From Betaproteobacteria bacterium (GTDB lineage: Bacteria; Pseudomonadota; Gammaproteobacteria; Burkholderiales; Casimicrobiaceae), in the NCBI GenBank assembly GCA_016704895.1, contig JADIZG010000008.1:6001-70000 (forward strand): a stretch of DNA of 64,000 nt. Direction: 5' to 3'. A program made the position numbers and the translations under genes. This document shows positions 6,937-16,103 of this stretch, one piece after another (the stretch's first letter is position 1; the number at the start of each line of letters is the position of its first letter). Below the pieces are notes generated by a model. It ran no database searches, was not told the DNA's origin, and saw nothing but the letters and a program-made list of their open reading frames with translations.

Positions 6937-7830
6937 TCAGATGCCGCGGCCCCAGTACTCGCAGAAGCGCTCGACGTTGCCGAACAGGAACATCGAGTAC
7001 GCGCCCCAGCCTTCGTATTTCGGCAACTTCACCGCGCGCATCGCCTCGTCGTTCAGGCACTTGCGCTCGGCGGCGAGCTGCTTCGCGGCGTTCGACACGT
7101 CGGTCATGTAGTCCTTGAGCATGCGGACGTCGTCCTTGGTGCCGAGGCGCCCGCCGGGACCGGGATGGCCGGGGATCATCCGGTCCCATTCCATCGCCAG
7201 CACGCGGTCGAGGCCCGCGAACCAGTCGGGAATGTAGCCGTCCGCCATGTCGCGGAACAGCACCGCCTGGATCGGGATCCAGTCGACGGTGAAGATGATC
7301 CGCTCCTTCGGCAGCAGCATCACGAGCGAGTTGTCGGAGTGGTTGTTGCCGGCGTACAGCAGGTCGACGCGCATGCCGCCCAGCACGATCGAGCTGCCCG
7401 AGTCGTCGACGATCATGTCGGGAACCACGACGTCGGGCGCCTGGAGCGCGACGAGGCGCTTGTGCGCGTTGCGGTGCGCGACGAACACCGCGCCCGCGTC
7501 CTTGAACGGCTTGCCGCCCGCGGCGTGGTCGTAGTGGTGATGGCTGTAGATCACGTACTTGATCGGGGCCTGCGTGATCTTGCGGATCTCCTGCAGGTAC
7601 ACGGCCGGCGCCTGCGGATTGACGTAGCCGATCGGATCGGTCGCGATCACGCCCTCGGGGGTTACGACGAACATCGACTGGTGGCCGCCGGCCCGGAACA
7701 CGTAGACGTTGTCCGCGACCTTCGTCGTCGCGTAGGGCGCCGGCGCGGCGGCAGGGGCCTGCGCGCAGGCGAGCGTGGCGGTGGCGAGCGCAGCGGCGAG
7801 GATCAGCATGCGGGGCAAGGCGAGGTGCAT
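6937..7830 (-). CDS. Exported metallo-beta-lactamase-fold hydrolase
   Basis: The protein has 297 residues. The first 23 or so (LPRMLILAAALATATLACA) form a signal peptide, possibly a lipoprotein with Cys22. The metal motif is H97-x-H99-x-D101-H102 (SHHHYDHAAGG), with further ligands expected in NNHSDNSL and PGHPGPGG. It resembles periplasmic MBL proteins linked to quinoprotein or sulfur oxidation more than antibiotic-hydrolysing enzymes. The neighbouring genes give no pathway. The start is ATG 7830. Confidence 0.82.
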   Translation of the reverse strand: MHLALPRMLILAAALATATLACAQAPAAAPAPYATTKVADNVYVFRAGGHQSMFVVTPEGVIATDPIGYVNPQAPAVYLQEIRKITQAPIKYVIYSHHHYDHAAGGKPFKDAGAVFVAHRNAHKRLVALQAPDVVVPDMIVDDSGSSIVLGGMRVDLLYAGNNHSDNSLVMLLPKERIIFTVDWIPIQAVLFRDMADGYIPDWFAGLDRVLAMEWDRMIPGHPGPGGRLGTKDDVRMLKDYMTDVSNAAKQLAAERKCLNDEAMRAVKLPKYEGWGAYSMFLFGNVERFCEYWGRGI

Positions 7831-8259
7831 CGGGGTCTCCGTAGGTGCGGGTCGTCGGGCGGATGCTGCCCGGCACGGTCGTGGCGGTCAACAGGACAGC
7901 CCCGGAATCCGCCCGCCGGGCCAGCGCGGACCGTTGGCCAAGCGTTGTTGCGCGGCACCGTCGAATCGTACTCGACTGGATGGGGGGCGGTCGGATGGCG
8001 CGGCCTCCTGACCGAGCTCCGGCGTTTCGCGGTGACCGACGGGCCGGGGGCGCGCGGGAGGGAGGACGCGAGGGATCGCCCGAATCGCGCCGCCCGGCTC
8101 GGCAGGGCCGTGCCCGCGTTCGGCCTCTCGCTATCAGCTGGCGCGAAGTGATCCGCAGCTCCCTCGTGGGGACGACGCGTTGACTCCCGTCAACGCGACG
8201 CGCCCGGCGGCTGCTAGCATCGAACGATCCGCCCACCCCGAGAGTCGCCGTTGGCCGCG
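7831..8259. other. Intergenic region between divergent genes, no gene seen
   Basis: These 429 bp separate the MBL gene (minus) from the alcohol dehydrogenase (plus). Reading frames here have no recognisable protein sequence. Promoters for both neighbours must lie here, but I cannot point to convincing -35/-10 boxes. Confidence 0.5.
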
Positions 8260-9252
8260 ATGCGCATGATGGTGCTCGAGGCGCCGGGCCGCCCGCTCGT
8301 GCTGCGCGAGCGGCCGGTCCCCCGGCCTGCCGACGGCGAGGTGCTGCTCGAGGTATCCGCGTGCGGCGTCTGCCGCACCGACCTGCACCTCGTCGACGGC
8401 GAGCTGTCCGACCCGATGCTGCCCGTCGTGCCCGGCCACGAGATCGTCGGGCGGGTCCTCGCCGCGGGAGCGCGCGTGACCGGAATCCGGACCGGCGACC
8501 GCGTCGGCGTGCCCTGGCTCGCGTCGACCTGCGGCGATTGCCGCTACTGCAACGAGGCGCACGAGAACCTGTGCGAGTCGGCCCGCTACACCGGCTACAC
8601 GCGCGACGGCGGATTCGCGACGCACGCGCTCGCCGATGCGCGTTACGTGTTCCGGCTGCCCGACCGCTACGACGACGTGCACGCGGCGCCGCTGCTGTGC
8701 GCGGGCCTCATCGGCCATCGCGCATGGACGATGGCGGGGCCGGCGCGGACGGTCGGCCTCTACGGGTTCGGCGCGGCGGCGCACCTGATCGCCCAGATCG
8801 CGGTTGCCGACGGCTGCGAGATCTGCGCGTTCACGCGCCCGGGCGACACCGCCGCCCAGGCGCTCGCCCGCGGGCTCGGCGCCGCATGGGCCGGCGGCAG
8901 CGACGAGCCCGCACCCGTCCCGCTCGACGCCGCGATCCTGTTCGCGCCCGCGGGCGCGCTCGTCCCGGTCGCGCTGGCGGCGACGCGTCCGGGCGGCACG
9001 GTCGTGTGCGCGGGCATCCACATGAGCGACATCCCGTCGTTCCCGTACCGGCTCCTGTGGCGCGAGCGGACGCTGCGCTCGGTCGCGAACCTCACGCGGG
9101 CCGACGGCGAGCGGTTCATGGCGGCCGCGGCCCGGATTCCCCTCGACGTCCATGCGACGCCGTATGCGTTCGAGCGCGCCAACGAGGCGCTCGACGACCT
9201 GCGCGCCGGCCGCGTCGCGGGCGCCGCCGTCTTGACGATGCCTGCCGATTAG
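8260..9252 (+). CDS. Zinc-dependent alcohol dehydrogenase (MDR family)
   Basis: The protein has 330 residues from ATG 8260. An in-frame TTG at 8251 is less likely. Catalytic zinc ligands are Cys38 (ACGVCRTDLH) and His60-Glu61 (PGHEIVG). Structural zinc ligands are Cys91, Cys94, Cys97 and Cys105 (CGDCRYCNEAHENLC). The cofactor fold shows VGLYGFGAAAHLIAQIA, a slightly unusual form of the GxGxxG motif. The RYTGYTRDGGFATHALADARYVFRLP region is typical of the AdhA-like subfamily. It should oxidise a primary alcohol or reduce an aldehyde with NAD(P). It is followed 43 bp later by the phasin gene. Confidence 0.9.
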   Translation: MRMMVLEAPGRPLVLRERPVPRPADGEVLLEVSACGVCRTDLHLVDGELSDPMLPVVPGHEIVGRVLAAGARVTGIRTGDRVGVPWLASTCGDCRYCNEAHENLCESARYTGYTRDGGFATHALADARYVFRLPDRYDDVHAAPLLCAGLIGHRAWTMAGPARTVGLYGFGAAAHLIAQIAVADGCEICAFTRPGDTAAQALARGLGAAWAGGSDEPAPVPLDAAILFAPAGALVPVALAATRPGGTVVCAGIHMSDIPSFPYRLLWRERTLRSVANLTRADGERFMAAAARIPLDVHATPYAFERANEALDDLRAGRVAGAAVLTMPAD

Positions 9253-9295
9253 CGTCAACTGCTTTCCGACGTTCCTCCACCCTCAGGAGTCGACC

Positions 9296-9964
9296 ATGGC
9301 AAGGAAGTCCCCTGCAGCTCCCGCCCCCGAACCCGCCAAGGCGAAGCGCAAGCCGCGCGCGAAAGCCACGCGGCGGCCACCCGCGCAGAAGGCGCTCGGC
9401 ACGCCGCAGTTCGTGATGCCGCCGGGCGCCTCGTACGCGGACATGTCGCGGATGGCGAACATGCTGACGCCCGAGCAGGCGATCGAGCTCTACAAGGCCA
9501 ACGCGCGGATGGCGCTCGACGTCATCAACGCCGCGATCGAGAGCACCGCCAAGCTGCGCAGGCTCCAGTACCAGGGCGAGGAGCAGGCGCGCGAGTTGCA
9601 CAGGAAGGCGGCGAAGTCGGCGTCCGAGGCGAAGGACCCGCATTCGCTGATGGCGGTCGGGCAGGGCGCCGCGCAGGAGGCGCTCGAGAAGTCGATGCAC
9701 TACTGGGGCGAGATGTTCGACCTCATCACCGAGATCCAGAAGCGCGTGTTCACGCTGATCGAGGACCAGGCGTCGGGCATGCCGGGCGTCAAGCAGGCGA
9801 AGGCCGCGATGGCGGCGCTGCCGGACCTGAAGCCGATGCAGAACGTCGTCGAGGCGATGAAAGGCGTCATGGGCGCCGGCGGCAACGCCTTCGAGCAGAT
9901 GCAGAAGGTGATGGCGGACTTCAGCCGCATGGCCCAGCCGCCGAAGTCCGGCGGTCGCCGCTAG
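9296..9964 (+). CDS. phaP: Phasin (PHA granule-associated protein)
   Basis: The 222-residue protein starts at ATG 9296 after a CAGGAG site. A Lys/Ala/Pro-rich N-terminal 35 residues is followed by the amphipathic helical phasin domain (TPEQAIELYKANARMALDVI, then HRKAAKSASEAKDPHSLMAVGQG and MHYWGEMFDLITEIQKRVF). The C-terminus is Met/Gly-rich. Phasins coat polyhydroxyalkanoate granules. A PhaC-like DUF3141 gene elsewhere in the window supports PHA metabolism. The basic N-terminal extension may bind DNA or help segregation of granules, which is an inference from similar basic phasins. Confidence 0.85.
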   Translation: MARKSPAAPAPEPAKAKRKPRAKATRRPPAQKALGTPQFVMPPGASYADMSRMANMLTPEQAIELYKANARMALDVINAAIESTAKLRRLQYQGEEQARELHRKAAKSASEAKDPHSLMAVGQGAAQEALEKSMHYWGEMFDLITEIQKRVFTLIEDQASGMPGVKQAKAAMAALPDLKPMQNVVEAMKGVMGAGGNAFEQMQKVMADFSRMAQPPKSGGRR

Positions 9965-10004
9965 CGTCATCGCACCGCGGCCGGGCGCGAGCGCGTCCGG
10001 CCGC

Positions 10005-12142
10005 GTGTCCGCTCCGATGCCGCGGCGCCGCGTCGTGATCGGCGGGCGCGAGCTCACGCTCGACGCCCGGCCCGACCGGCTCGACTTTCGCGACCTGCCG
10101 TACCGTCCGCCCGCGCGGGCGCTTCCTCCCGGCATCCGTCCGACGACGCGTTCGCCGACCACGTGCGGCGCTACGCCGCCGCGAACCTCGTGCGCGACCA
10201 GGGCGAGGAGGGCGCCTGCACCGGCTTCGGCCTCGCTGCCGTCGTCCAGTACCTGTTCTGGGTGCGCGGCCGGCTGTCGGCGGGAACGCTGCTGTCCGCG
10301 CGCATGCTCTACCACCTCGCGCGCTTCTACGACGAGTGGCCGGGCGAGAAGTACGATGGCTCGTCCTGCCGCGGCGCGCTGAAAGGGTGGCACAAGCACG
10401 GCGTGTGCACCGAGACGCTGTGGCGCTACGACCCCGAGCGCTTCGTCCCGCCGTCCCCCGGCTGGGACGCCGACGCGGTGACGCGCCCGCTGGGCGTCTA
10501 CTACCGGATCGACCGCCGGTCGGTCGTCGACATGCAGGCCGCGATCGCCGAGACCGGCGCGATCTTCTGCTCGGCCGACGTGCACGGCGGCTGGGGCGTC
10601 AGGGAGCGCAAGCGTCTCCCGCGTTCGCACCGCGACCTGCCCGAGATCGCGGTCCGCGACAAGGTCGACGGCGGCCATGCGTTCGCGCTGATCGGCTACG
10701 ACGAGCGGGGATTCGTCGTGCAGAACTCGTGGGGGAGCGACTGGGGCGCGCACGGCCTCGCGATCCTCCCGTACGAAGAGTGGGTGACGCACGGCGACGA
10801 CGCGTGGGCGATGGCGCTGGGAGTGCCGGTCGAACGCGCGAGCGGCGGGCGCACGCGCGGCAAGGCGTCGCGCTCGCCCGTGCACTTCGTGTCCTCGCGC
10901 GTCGCGCTGCCGCAGACCGGCGACGCGCCGGGCTGGCAGGGCGGCGGCGACCCGCTCGCGCGCCGTGCCGATGCGTGGACGCTCGACGAGGGCTACGTGC
11001 ACACGCTCGTCACCGGCAACGACGGCGAGATCGTCAACCACCTGGCCGACGTCGCGGACGCGGCGGCCGCCGCCGAGGAAGTCGCGCTCGCGCGCCCGCG
11101 GCTGTGGCTCGCATCGCGGCCTGCGGGCGCGCGGCACGTCGCGATCTACGCGCACGGGGGCCTGAACGACCGCAACGAGTCGCTGACGCGCATCCGCGTG
11201 ATGGGGCCGTGGTTCGAGAAGAACGGCGTCTACCCGGTGTTCGTCACCTGGCAGACCGGCTGGCTCGACACGCTCTCCGACGCGATCGAGGACGAGGTGC
11301 GGCGGCGCTTCGGCGAGGCGATCCCGCGCGAGGGCTTCGGCGACGCGCTCGCCGACGCGAGCGACCGGATGATCGAGGGCATGCTGCACGCGCTGCCGTT
11401 CCCGGCCCTGTGGGCGCAGATGAAGCAGAACGCCGCCGCCGCCGAGGACGAGGGCCGCGGCCTCGCTGTGCTCGCGGCGCACCTGCGGACCCTGACGTCG
11501 GAGATGGGCGGCGACCTCTCGATCCATTTCGTCGGCCACTCGGCCGGCGCCTACGTCGTCGGGCGCCTGCTCGCGCGGCTCGCCGCGGCGCCTGCGGCGA
11601 AGGTCGCCAGCTGCACGCTCTACGCGCCCGCGTGCACGCTGCCTTTCGCGCTCGACCATTTCGCCGCGCCGATCAACGCGGGTGTGCTGTCGCGCGCGCG
11701 GTTCGCGGTCCACGCGCTTTCCGATGCGCGCGAGCAGGACGACAGCGTCGGCGCGTACCGGAAGTCGCTGCTCTACCTCGTGAGCCGCGCGTTCGAATCC
11801 GTGCACAAGACGCCGCTCGCGGGGCTCGCCAGCGCGTACGACGCCGAGCGCGCCGATGGCGAATGGTGGGACGAGGGCTCGCTCGCGGACGTCGCTCGCT
11901 GGCAGCAGTGGTTCTTCGGCGGGGCGGCGCCCGGGGGCTTCGCCGAGCGCGGCACGCCATCGCCCGGCGCGGGGCTCTCGCTCGTCAACGCACGCACGGT
12001 GAGCGCCGGGCCGCGCGCGGTCGAGGCGACGCACGGCTCGTTCGACAACAACGTGCGCGTCGTGAGCGACACGGTCGCGGCGATGCTGGGCCTGCCATCG
12101 GGCGCGCCGCTGCCGGCGCCGATACGCGACCTCGACTTCTGA
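10005..12142 (+). CDS. Papain-like (C1) protease fused to alpha/beta hydrolase; frame break near 10125
   Basis: The intact frame runs from GTG 10163 to 12142 (659 residues). The preceding frame, from about 10005 or ATG 10017, reads VVIGGRELTLDARPDRLDFRDLPYRPP and appears to be the true N-terminus, separated by one base change near 10115-10145. The protease part carries Gln13…Cys19 (DQGEEGACTGFG), His172 (DGGHAFALIGY) and Asn188 (VQNSWGSDWG), so the triad is complete. After about residue 300 comes an alpha/beta-hydrolase domain with AIYAHGGLNDRNESLTRI and nucleophile Ser460 (FVGHSAGAYVVG). There is no signal peptide, so the protein is probably cytosolic. Joining two hydrolases this way is unusual and the substrate is unknown. 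Confidence 0.75.
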
Positions 12143-12342
12143 CGCCGATCGCTCCGGAGGAGCGCGGGACCAGTCGTCCCTTTCCGAATGCGGGGACGAG
12201 CGCCTGCGACCGACGCAGCGGGCGCCGTTCCGACGCGCGATCGCCGGGAGAGAGGTAACCGCGCGATTCCCAGGCCGCGCGGCCGGACGGCGGATAGAAT
12301 GTGCCTCACTGGCGCGCCCAGGCGTCCGCAGGAATACCGTCG

Positions 12343-12696
12343 ATGACCGAAACGATGAAGGCCTGGCAGTGCATCGGGTGCGGCCGGCTCGAGGGGCCGC
12401 AGAACTGCATCGGCGTGTGCCGCGACCGCAAGGTCGAGCTCGTCTACGCATCGGAGCTCGCCGACGCGGAGGGCCGGCTGGCCGAGGCTCGCGTAGAAGC
12501 AGCCGCGCTGCACGCGCTGCTGCGCCAGCTCGCCGGGACGACGCCGCGCGACGGGCAGTGGGAGACGTCCTACCGGTCGATGCAGGAGCGTGCGAAGGCG
12601 CTGCTCGCACGGCACCCGGGGACGAACGGCCCGCCGCCTCGCGCGGAGGCCGTGGTTGTCGTCCCCGAGTCCGAGAGGCGCAAACGCGAGGCCTGA
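12343..12696 (+). CDS. Small Cys-rich protein, putative zinc ribbon
   Basis: The protein has 117 residues from ATG 12343, with AGGA about 10 bp upstream. The N-terminus WQCIGCGRLEGPQNCIGVCR contains a CxxC and a CxxxC pair able to bind zinc or an iron-sulfur cluster. It is followed by a helical stretch (ELADAEGRLAEARVEAAALH) and a basic tail. I do not recognise a named family. It lies 200 bp downstream of the protease-hydrolase gene on the same strand, and convergent with the next genes. Confidence 0.6.
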   Translation: MTETMKAWQCIGCGRLEGPQNCIGVCRDRKVELVYASELADAEGRLAEARVEAAALHALLRQLAGTTPRDGQWETSYRSMQERAKALLARHPGTNGPPPRAEAVVVVPESERRKREA

Positions 12697-12736
12697 TCCC
12701 GCCGCATTGCGCGGCGGGATCCTGGTCCACGCGCGG

Positions 12737-13322
12737 TCAGGCAACCTCGGGACCGTCGTCGACGACGACGGGAACGTAGCGGGCGAGCCACATCGACAGG
12801 TCGGCGCTGCCCTCGACGAGCTCGTCGAGCCAGTCCGCGTAGCCCAGCAGGTTCGCGAGCGGGGCCTCCGCTTCCAGCACGAACGGCCCGCGGTGGTCCT
12901 CGACCCGAAGGATGCGTGCCTGCCGCCGCGCCAGGTCCTTCTGGATGAGAGGCAGGAAGTGCGCCGGCCCGCTCATCAGCACGACCATCCACGGCTCGAG
13001 CATCTGCGCGCCGTGCGCATAGCGCACCGTCGGACGACCCGACGACGATGCCGTCGCGGAAGCGCTCGCGCAATCCGCCGACGACGGGGCGCAGCGCGCC
13101 TTCGCTCCGTGCGAGCACGCGTACGCCGGCGGGTTCCGCGACGACCATCGCCCCTTCGCCGGGCGGCGGATGCCGGTGCCACGCCTCGCGCAGCAGTTCG
13201 CCTTGCACGCGTGCGTCGGCGCTGTGCAGCCGTTGCTCGATCGGGCACTCCGGATGCATCAGCGGCGTCGCGCCGCGCCAGGCATCCCTCGCGCGGATCC
13301 GCTGCAGGAGCCTAGGCGTCAT
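12737..13322 (-). CDS. Stand-alone EF-G C-terminal (domain IV/V)-like protein; frame break near 13030
   Basis: Starting at ATG 13322 the first frame gives MTPRLLQRIRARDAWRG…RPVVGGLRERFRDGIVVGSSDG. After a one-base change at about 13025-13040 the next frame gives VRYAHGAQMLEPWMVVLMSG…VLEAEAPLANLLGYADWLDELVEG to the stop at 12737. The order LLEP-type strand, DLARRQARI helix, then EAEAPLANLLGYADWLDELVEGSA follows EF-G domain V, and the upstream piece resembles the end of domain IV. There is no GTPase domain. The start overlaps the stop of the Rnk-like gene, so the two are coupled. A ribosome-related role is inferred from similarity only, and detection by eye leaves moderate doubt. Confidence 0.6.
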
Positions 13323-13725
13323 GGCCGCCTCCCTGGCGCTCGACCGACACGATGCGCAGCTCGCGGATGTCGCGGTCCGGCAGCGTCGCGGGGACGCACG
13401 CGCCGCCGCGCCGTCCGAGCAGCGTGCGCGCGACCGGCGAAAACACCGACACCCGCGCGCGCGACGCATCCGCGCGCGCGGGATGCACGACGGTCACCGT
13501 GCGGCGCCTGCCGGCGGGCAGCTCCTCGTAGGTGACGGTCGCGCCGAGCGCGACGACGTCGGTCGCGACGGTGCGGTCGGACACCACGCGCGCGCCGGAC
13601 AGCGCGTCCGCGAGCAGATCGGCGGCGGCCTGCTCGGACGCGTCGCGCGCGGGCCAGTCGGTGACGAGGGCGGACAGCGCCGCCGCGTCGCGGGTGGAAA
13701 GGACGACATCGTGCAGATCGAACAC
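13312..13725 (-). CDS. rnk: Rnk / GreA-C-terminal-like RNA polymerase-binding protein
   Basis: The protein has 137 residues from GTG 13725, preceded by GGGAGG. The N-terminal helical segment and the C-terminal FKBP-like GreA/GreB domain (RVVSDRTVATDVVALGATVTY…ADASRARVSVFSPVARTLLG) match Rnk, the regulator of nucleoside diphosphate kinase, which binds RNA polymerase in the secondary channel. The long GreA coiled coil with acidic tip is absent, as in Rnk. The stop overlaps the start of the EF-G-like gene (ATGACGCCTAG). Confidence 0.78.
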   Translation of the reverse strand: MFDLHDVVLSTRDAAALSALVTDWPARDASEQAAADLLADALSGARVVSDRTVATDVVALGATVTYEELPAGRRRTVTVVHPARADASRARVSVFSPVARTLLGRRGGACVPATLPDRDIRELRIVSVERQGGGHDA

Positions 13726-14102
13726 GGCAACCTCCCGGGTGCGTGAAAGCGATGACGAGCCGACGCGCGCCCGCGCCGGCGACTACCGGGAGGGACGGCG
13801 AACGGTCGGGGAAGGAAGGGATCCCGGCAACGGCGGCGCTTCGGACCTCGGAGAGGTCGGGGAGCGGCTCGTCGTTACCGGGCGCTCCCGAGGCAGGCGA
13901 GCGTACCGTGGTCGTGACGACGGACGGCGATACACCACGCGAACGCGCGCGACGCCGCGGCGACGGCGGCACGGTGCGCGGTCGAGGCGGTTTGCAGCAG
14001 CAGGGACGTGCGCGAGTTCACGATCGCATTATGGCGGCGATCGTGCAGGTCTTCAACCGCATCGCGTGTGCGGACTTGCGCGAGGTTCGCGCGGACGATC
14101 CG
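13726..14102. other. Intergenic region, no gene seen
   Basis: This stretch lies between the Rnk-like gene and tRNA-Leu. It has open frames on both strands but no recognisable protein. A promoter for the minus-strand Rnk-like gene is expected close to 13740-13800. Confidence 0.4.
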
Positions 14103-14190
14103 TGGTGCCCGGGGCCGGACTCGAACCGGCACGGCGGTTTCCCGCCCGCGGATTTTAAGTCCGCTGTGTCTACCGTTCCACCACCCGGGC
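14103..14190 (-). tRNA. tRNA-Leu (anticodon TAA)
   Basis: On the minus strand the 7-bp acceptor stem GCCCGGG/CCCGGGC is followed by discriminator A and an encoded CCA end. The D-arm GTGGTGGAACGGTAGACAC, the anticodon stem-loop CGGACTTAAAATCCG (anticodon TAA), a long variable arm of class II type and GGTTCGAGTCC are present. The 88-nt length fits leucine. It is 23 bp downstream of ispG on the same strand. Confidence 0.95.
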
Positions 14191-14213
14191 GCTGATGCCG
14201 GCTTCGCCGGAGT

Positions 14214-15503
14214 CTAGACCTGCTTCAGGTCGTAGGCTTTCCGCTCGGGTCGTAAGTGCGGCGCGGGCGTCTCGCCGCCGTAGGTCGCGCGCACGTAGTC
14301 GGCGACGATCGTGCCGAACTCCTCGGCGATCTTCTCGCCCTTGAGCGTCACGGTCTTCCGGCCGTCGACGTAGACCGGCGCGACCGGCGTCTCGCCGGTG
14401 CCCGGCAGGCTGATGCCGACGTTCGCCATCTTCGATTCGCCCGGGCCGTTGACGACGCAGCCCATCACCGCGACCGTCATCTCCTCGACGCCCGGGTAGC
14501 GCGTGCGCCACAGCGGCATCTGCGAGCGCAGCCACGTCTGGATGCTCTCGGCGAGCTCCTGGAACACGACGCTCGTCGTGCGTCCGCAGCCCGGGCACGC
14601 GGAGACGAGCGGCGCGAACGAGCGCAGCCCCATCGTCTGCAGGAATTCCTGCGCGACGATCACCTCGCGCGTGCGGTCGCCGTTGGGCTCGGGCGTGAGC
14701 GAGACGCGGATCGTGTCGCCGATGCCCTGCTGCAGCACCACCGCGAGCGCGGCCGTCGACGCGACGATCCCCTTCGATCCCATGCCGGCCTCGGTGAGCC
14801 CGAGGTGGAGCGGGTAGTCGCAGCGCCGCGCGAGGTCCTGGTAGACGGCGATCAGGTCCTGCACGTTCGACACCTTGCACGCCAGGACGATCCGGTCGCC
14901 CGGCAGGCCGATCGACTCGGCGAGCTCCGCGCTCCTGAGCGCCGACTGGATGAGCGCCTCGCGCGTCACGTGGAGCGCGTCGAGCGGGGCGGCGGATCGC
15001 GCGTTCTCGTCCATCAGGCTCGACAGCAGCTCCTGGTCGAGGCTGCCCCAGTTGACGCCGATGCGCACCGGCTTGCCGAACTCGATCGCGCGCTCGATCA
15101 TCACGGCGAACTGCGCGTCGTGCTTGCTGCCCTTGCCGACGTTGCCCGGGTTGATCCGGTATTTCGCGAGCGCCTGCGCGCAGGCAGGGTGGTTGGTCAG
15201 CAGCTTGTGGCCGTTGAAATGGAAGTCGCCGATCAGCGGGACCGTGCAGCCCAGCGCGTCGAGCCGCTCGCGGATCGCGGGCACCGCGTCGGCGGCCTCG
15301 GCGGTGTTCACGGTGACGCGGACCAGCTCCGAGCCCGCGTCGGCGAGCGCCTTCACCTGCGCCACGGTCCCCGCGACGTCGGCGGTGTCGGTGTTCGTCA
15401 TCGACTGGACGACGATCGGCGAGTCGCAGCCGATCGCGACGCTGCCCACGCGAACGGTGCGCGTGCGGCGACGGACGATGTCGGGTCGGCTGAATCCGCT
15501 CAT
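14214..15503 (-). CDS. ispG: 4-hydroxy-3-methylbut-2-enyl diphosphate synthase
   Basis: The 429-residue protein starts at ATG 15503. It catalyses the penultimate step of the MEP isoprenoid pathway, converting MEcPP to HMBPP with a [4Fe-4S] cluster. Typical blocks are PIVVQSMTNTDT, ELVRVTVNT, PLIGDFHFNGHKLL, YRINPGNVGKG and LTEAGMGSKG. Cluster ligands are visible in SACPGCGRTT and VMGCVVNGPGE with the downstream Glu. The length fits the proteobacterial form with the shorter insert. REP palindromes separate it from the upstream DUF2249 gene. Confidence 0.96.
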   Translation of the reverse strand: MSGFSRPDIVRRRTRTVRVGSVAIGCDSPIVVQSMTNTDTADVAGTVAQVKALADAGSELVRVTVNTAEAADAVPAIRERLDALGCTVPLIGDFHFNGHKLLTNHPACAQALAKYRINPGNVGKGSKHDAQFAVMIERAIEFGKPVRIGVNWGSLDQELLSSLMDENARSAAPLDALHVTREALIQSALRSAELAESIGLPGDRIVLACKVSNVQDLIAVYQDLARRCDYPLHLGLTEAGMGSKGIVASTAALAVVLQQGIGDTIRVSLTPEPNGDRTREVIVAQEFLQTMGLRSFAPLVSACPGCGRTTSVVFQELAESIQTWLRSQMPLWRTRYPGVEEMTVAVMGCVVNGPGESKMANVGISLPGTGETPVAPVYVDGRKTVTLKGEKIAEEFGTIVADYVRATYGGETPAPHLRPERKAYDLKQV

Positions 15504-15589
15504 GCGGCGAGGGTGTTTCGCGAGTCCCCGGAAGGGGCGGAGGCGCGAATTTTACCATCGCAGTAGATGTCGCCCTTGTCTCGCGAGTT

Positions 15590-15772
15590 GTCGGCCTGAA
15601 GGCCGACCCACAGCGCCGTGGGTCGGCCTTCAGGCCGACGGCAATGCGATGCGCGAAAGCCGGGGTCGGATCCCCATTTCCGATCGCCGGGGCGGTCGGC
15701 CTTTATGCGAGAGTCGTCGGCCTGAAGGCCGACCCACAAGGCGCGGCACTGTGGGTCGGCCTTCAGGCCGAC
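15590..15772. repeat. Two inverted REP pairs, GTCGGCCTGAAGGCCGAC family
   Basis: Palindromes lie at 15590-15607, 15622-15639, 15716-15733 and 15755-15772. Each pair has the CCCACA/TGTGGG flanks pointing inward. Between the pairs are GGGGTCGGATCCCC and a partial copy (GGTCGGCCTTTATGCGAGAG). Confidence 0.85.
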
Positions 15773-15785
15773 GGGGTCGCCGCGC

Positions 15786-16046
15786 TCAGCGCTTGACGAA
15801 GTCGATCACGATCGCGCCCGGATCCCGTTGCCGGTATTCGATCGAGACCGCCTCGCCGTAGCGCATGGCGAGCTGGTCGAGCAGCGGCAGCGGATCGTGG
15901 TCGTTGACGAAGCGCATCGTCTCGCCCGGGTGCAGCGCGTCGAGCGCGCCGAAGATGGCGGCATGGCGGAATCGCTTGGCGATCGCGCGCGCGTCGAACG
16001 GGTAGATCGCGTCGGCGTGGAGGTGCAGGTGCGGGGTCTGGTTCAT
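15786..16046 (-). CDS. DUF2249 protein (second copy of the NsrR-linked cluster)
   Basis: The protein has 86 residues. The conserved DUF2249 pattern FGALDALHPGETMRFVNDHDPLPLLDQL is followed by the EYRQRDPGAIVIDFVKR end. The N-terminus contains a short His run (HLHLHA). DUF2249 domains occur in anaerobic and nitric-oxide-response gene sets, but no activity is established. It is the last gene of the minus-strand group after ferredoxin, with a 57-bp gap. Confidence 0.85.
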   Translation of the reverse strand: MNQTPHLHLHADAIYPFDARAIAKRFRHAAIFGALDALHPGETMRFVNDHDPLPLLDQLAMRYGEAVSIEYRQRDPGAIVIDFVKR

Positions 16047-16103
16047 CGTGGTGGTCTCCGGGGGTAAGTCGGCAGGGGCAAACTCGGTAGGGGAGCGTCG
16101 GGG

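Noticed and set aside
8251..8259. TTG start for the alcohol dehydrogenase
   Set aside because: ATG 8260 is in frame three codons later and fits the usual N-terminus.
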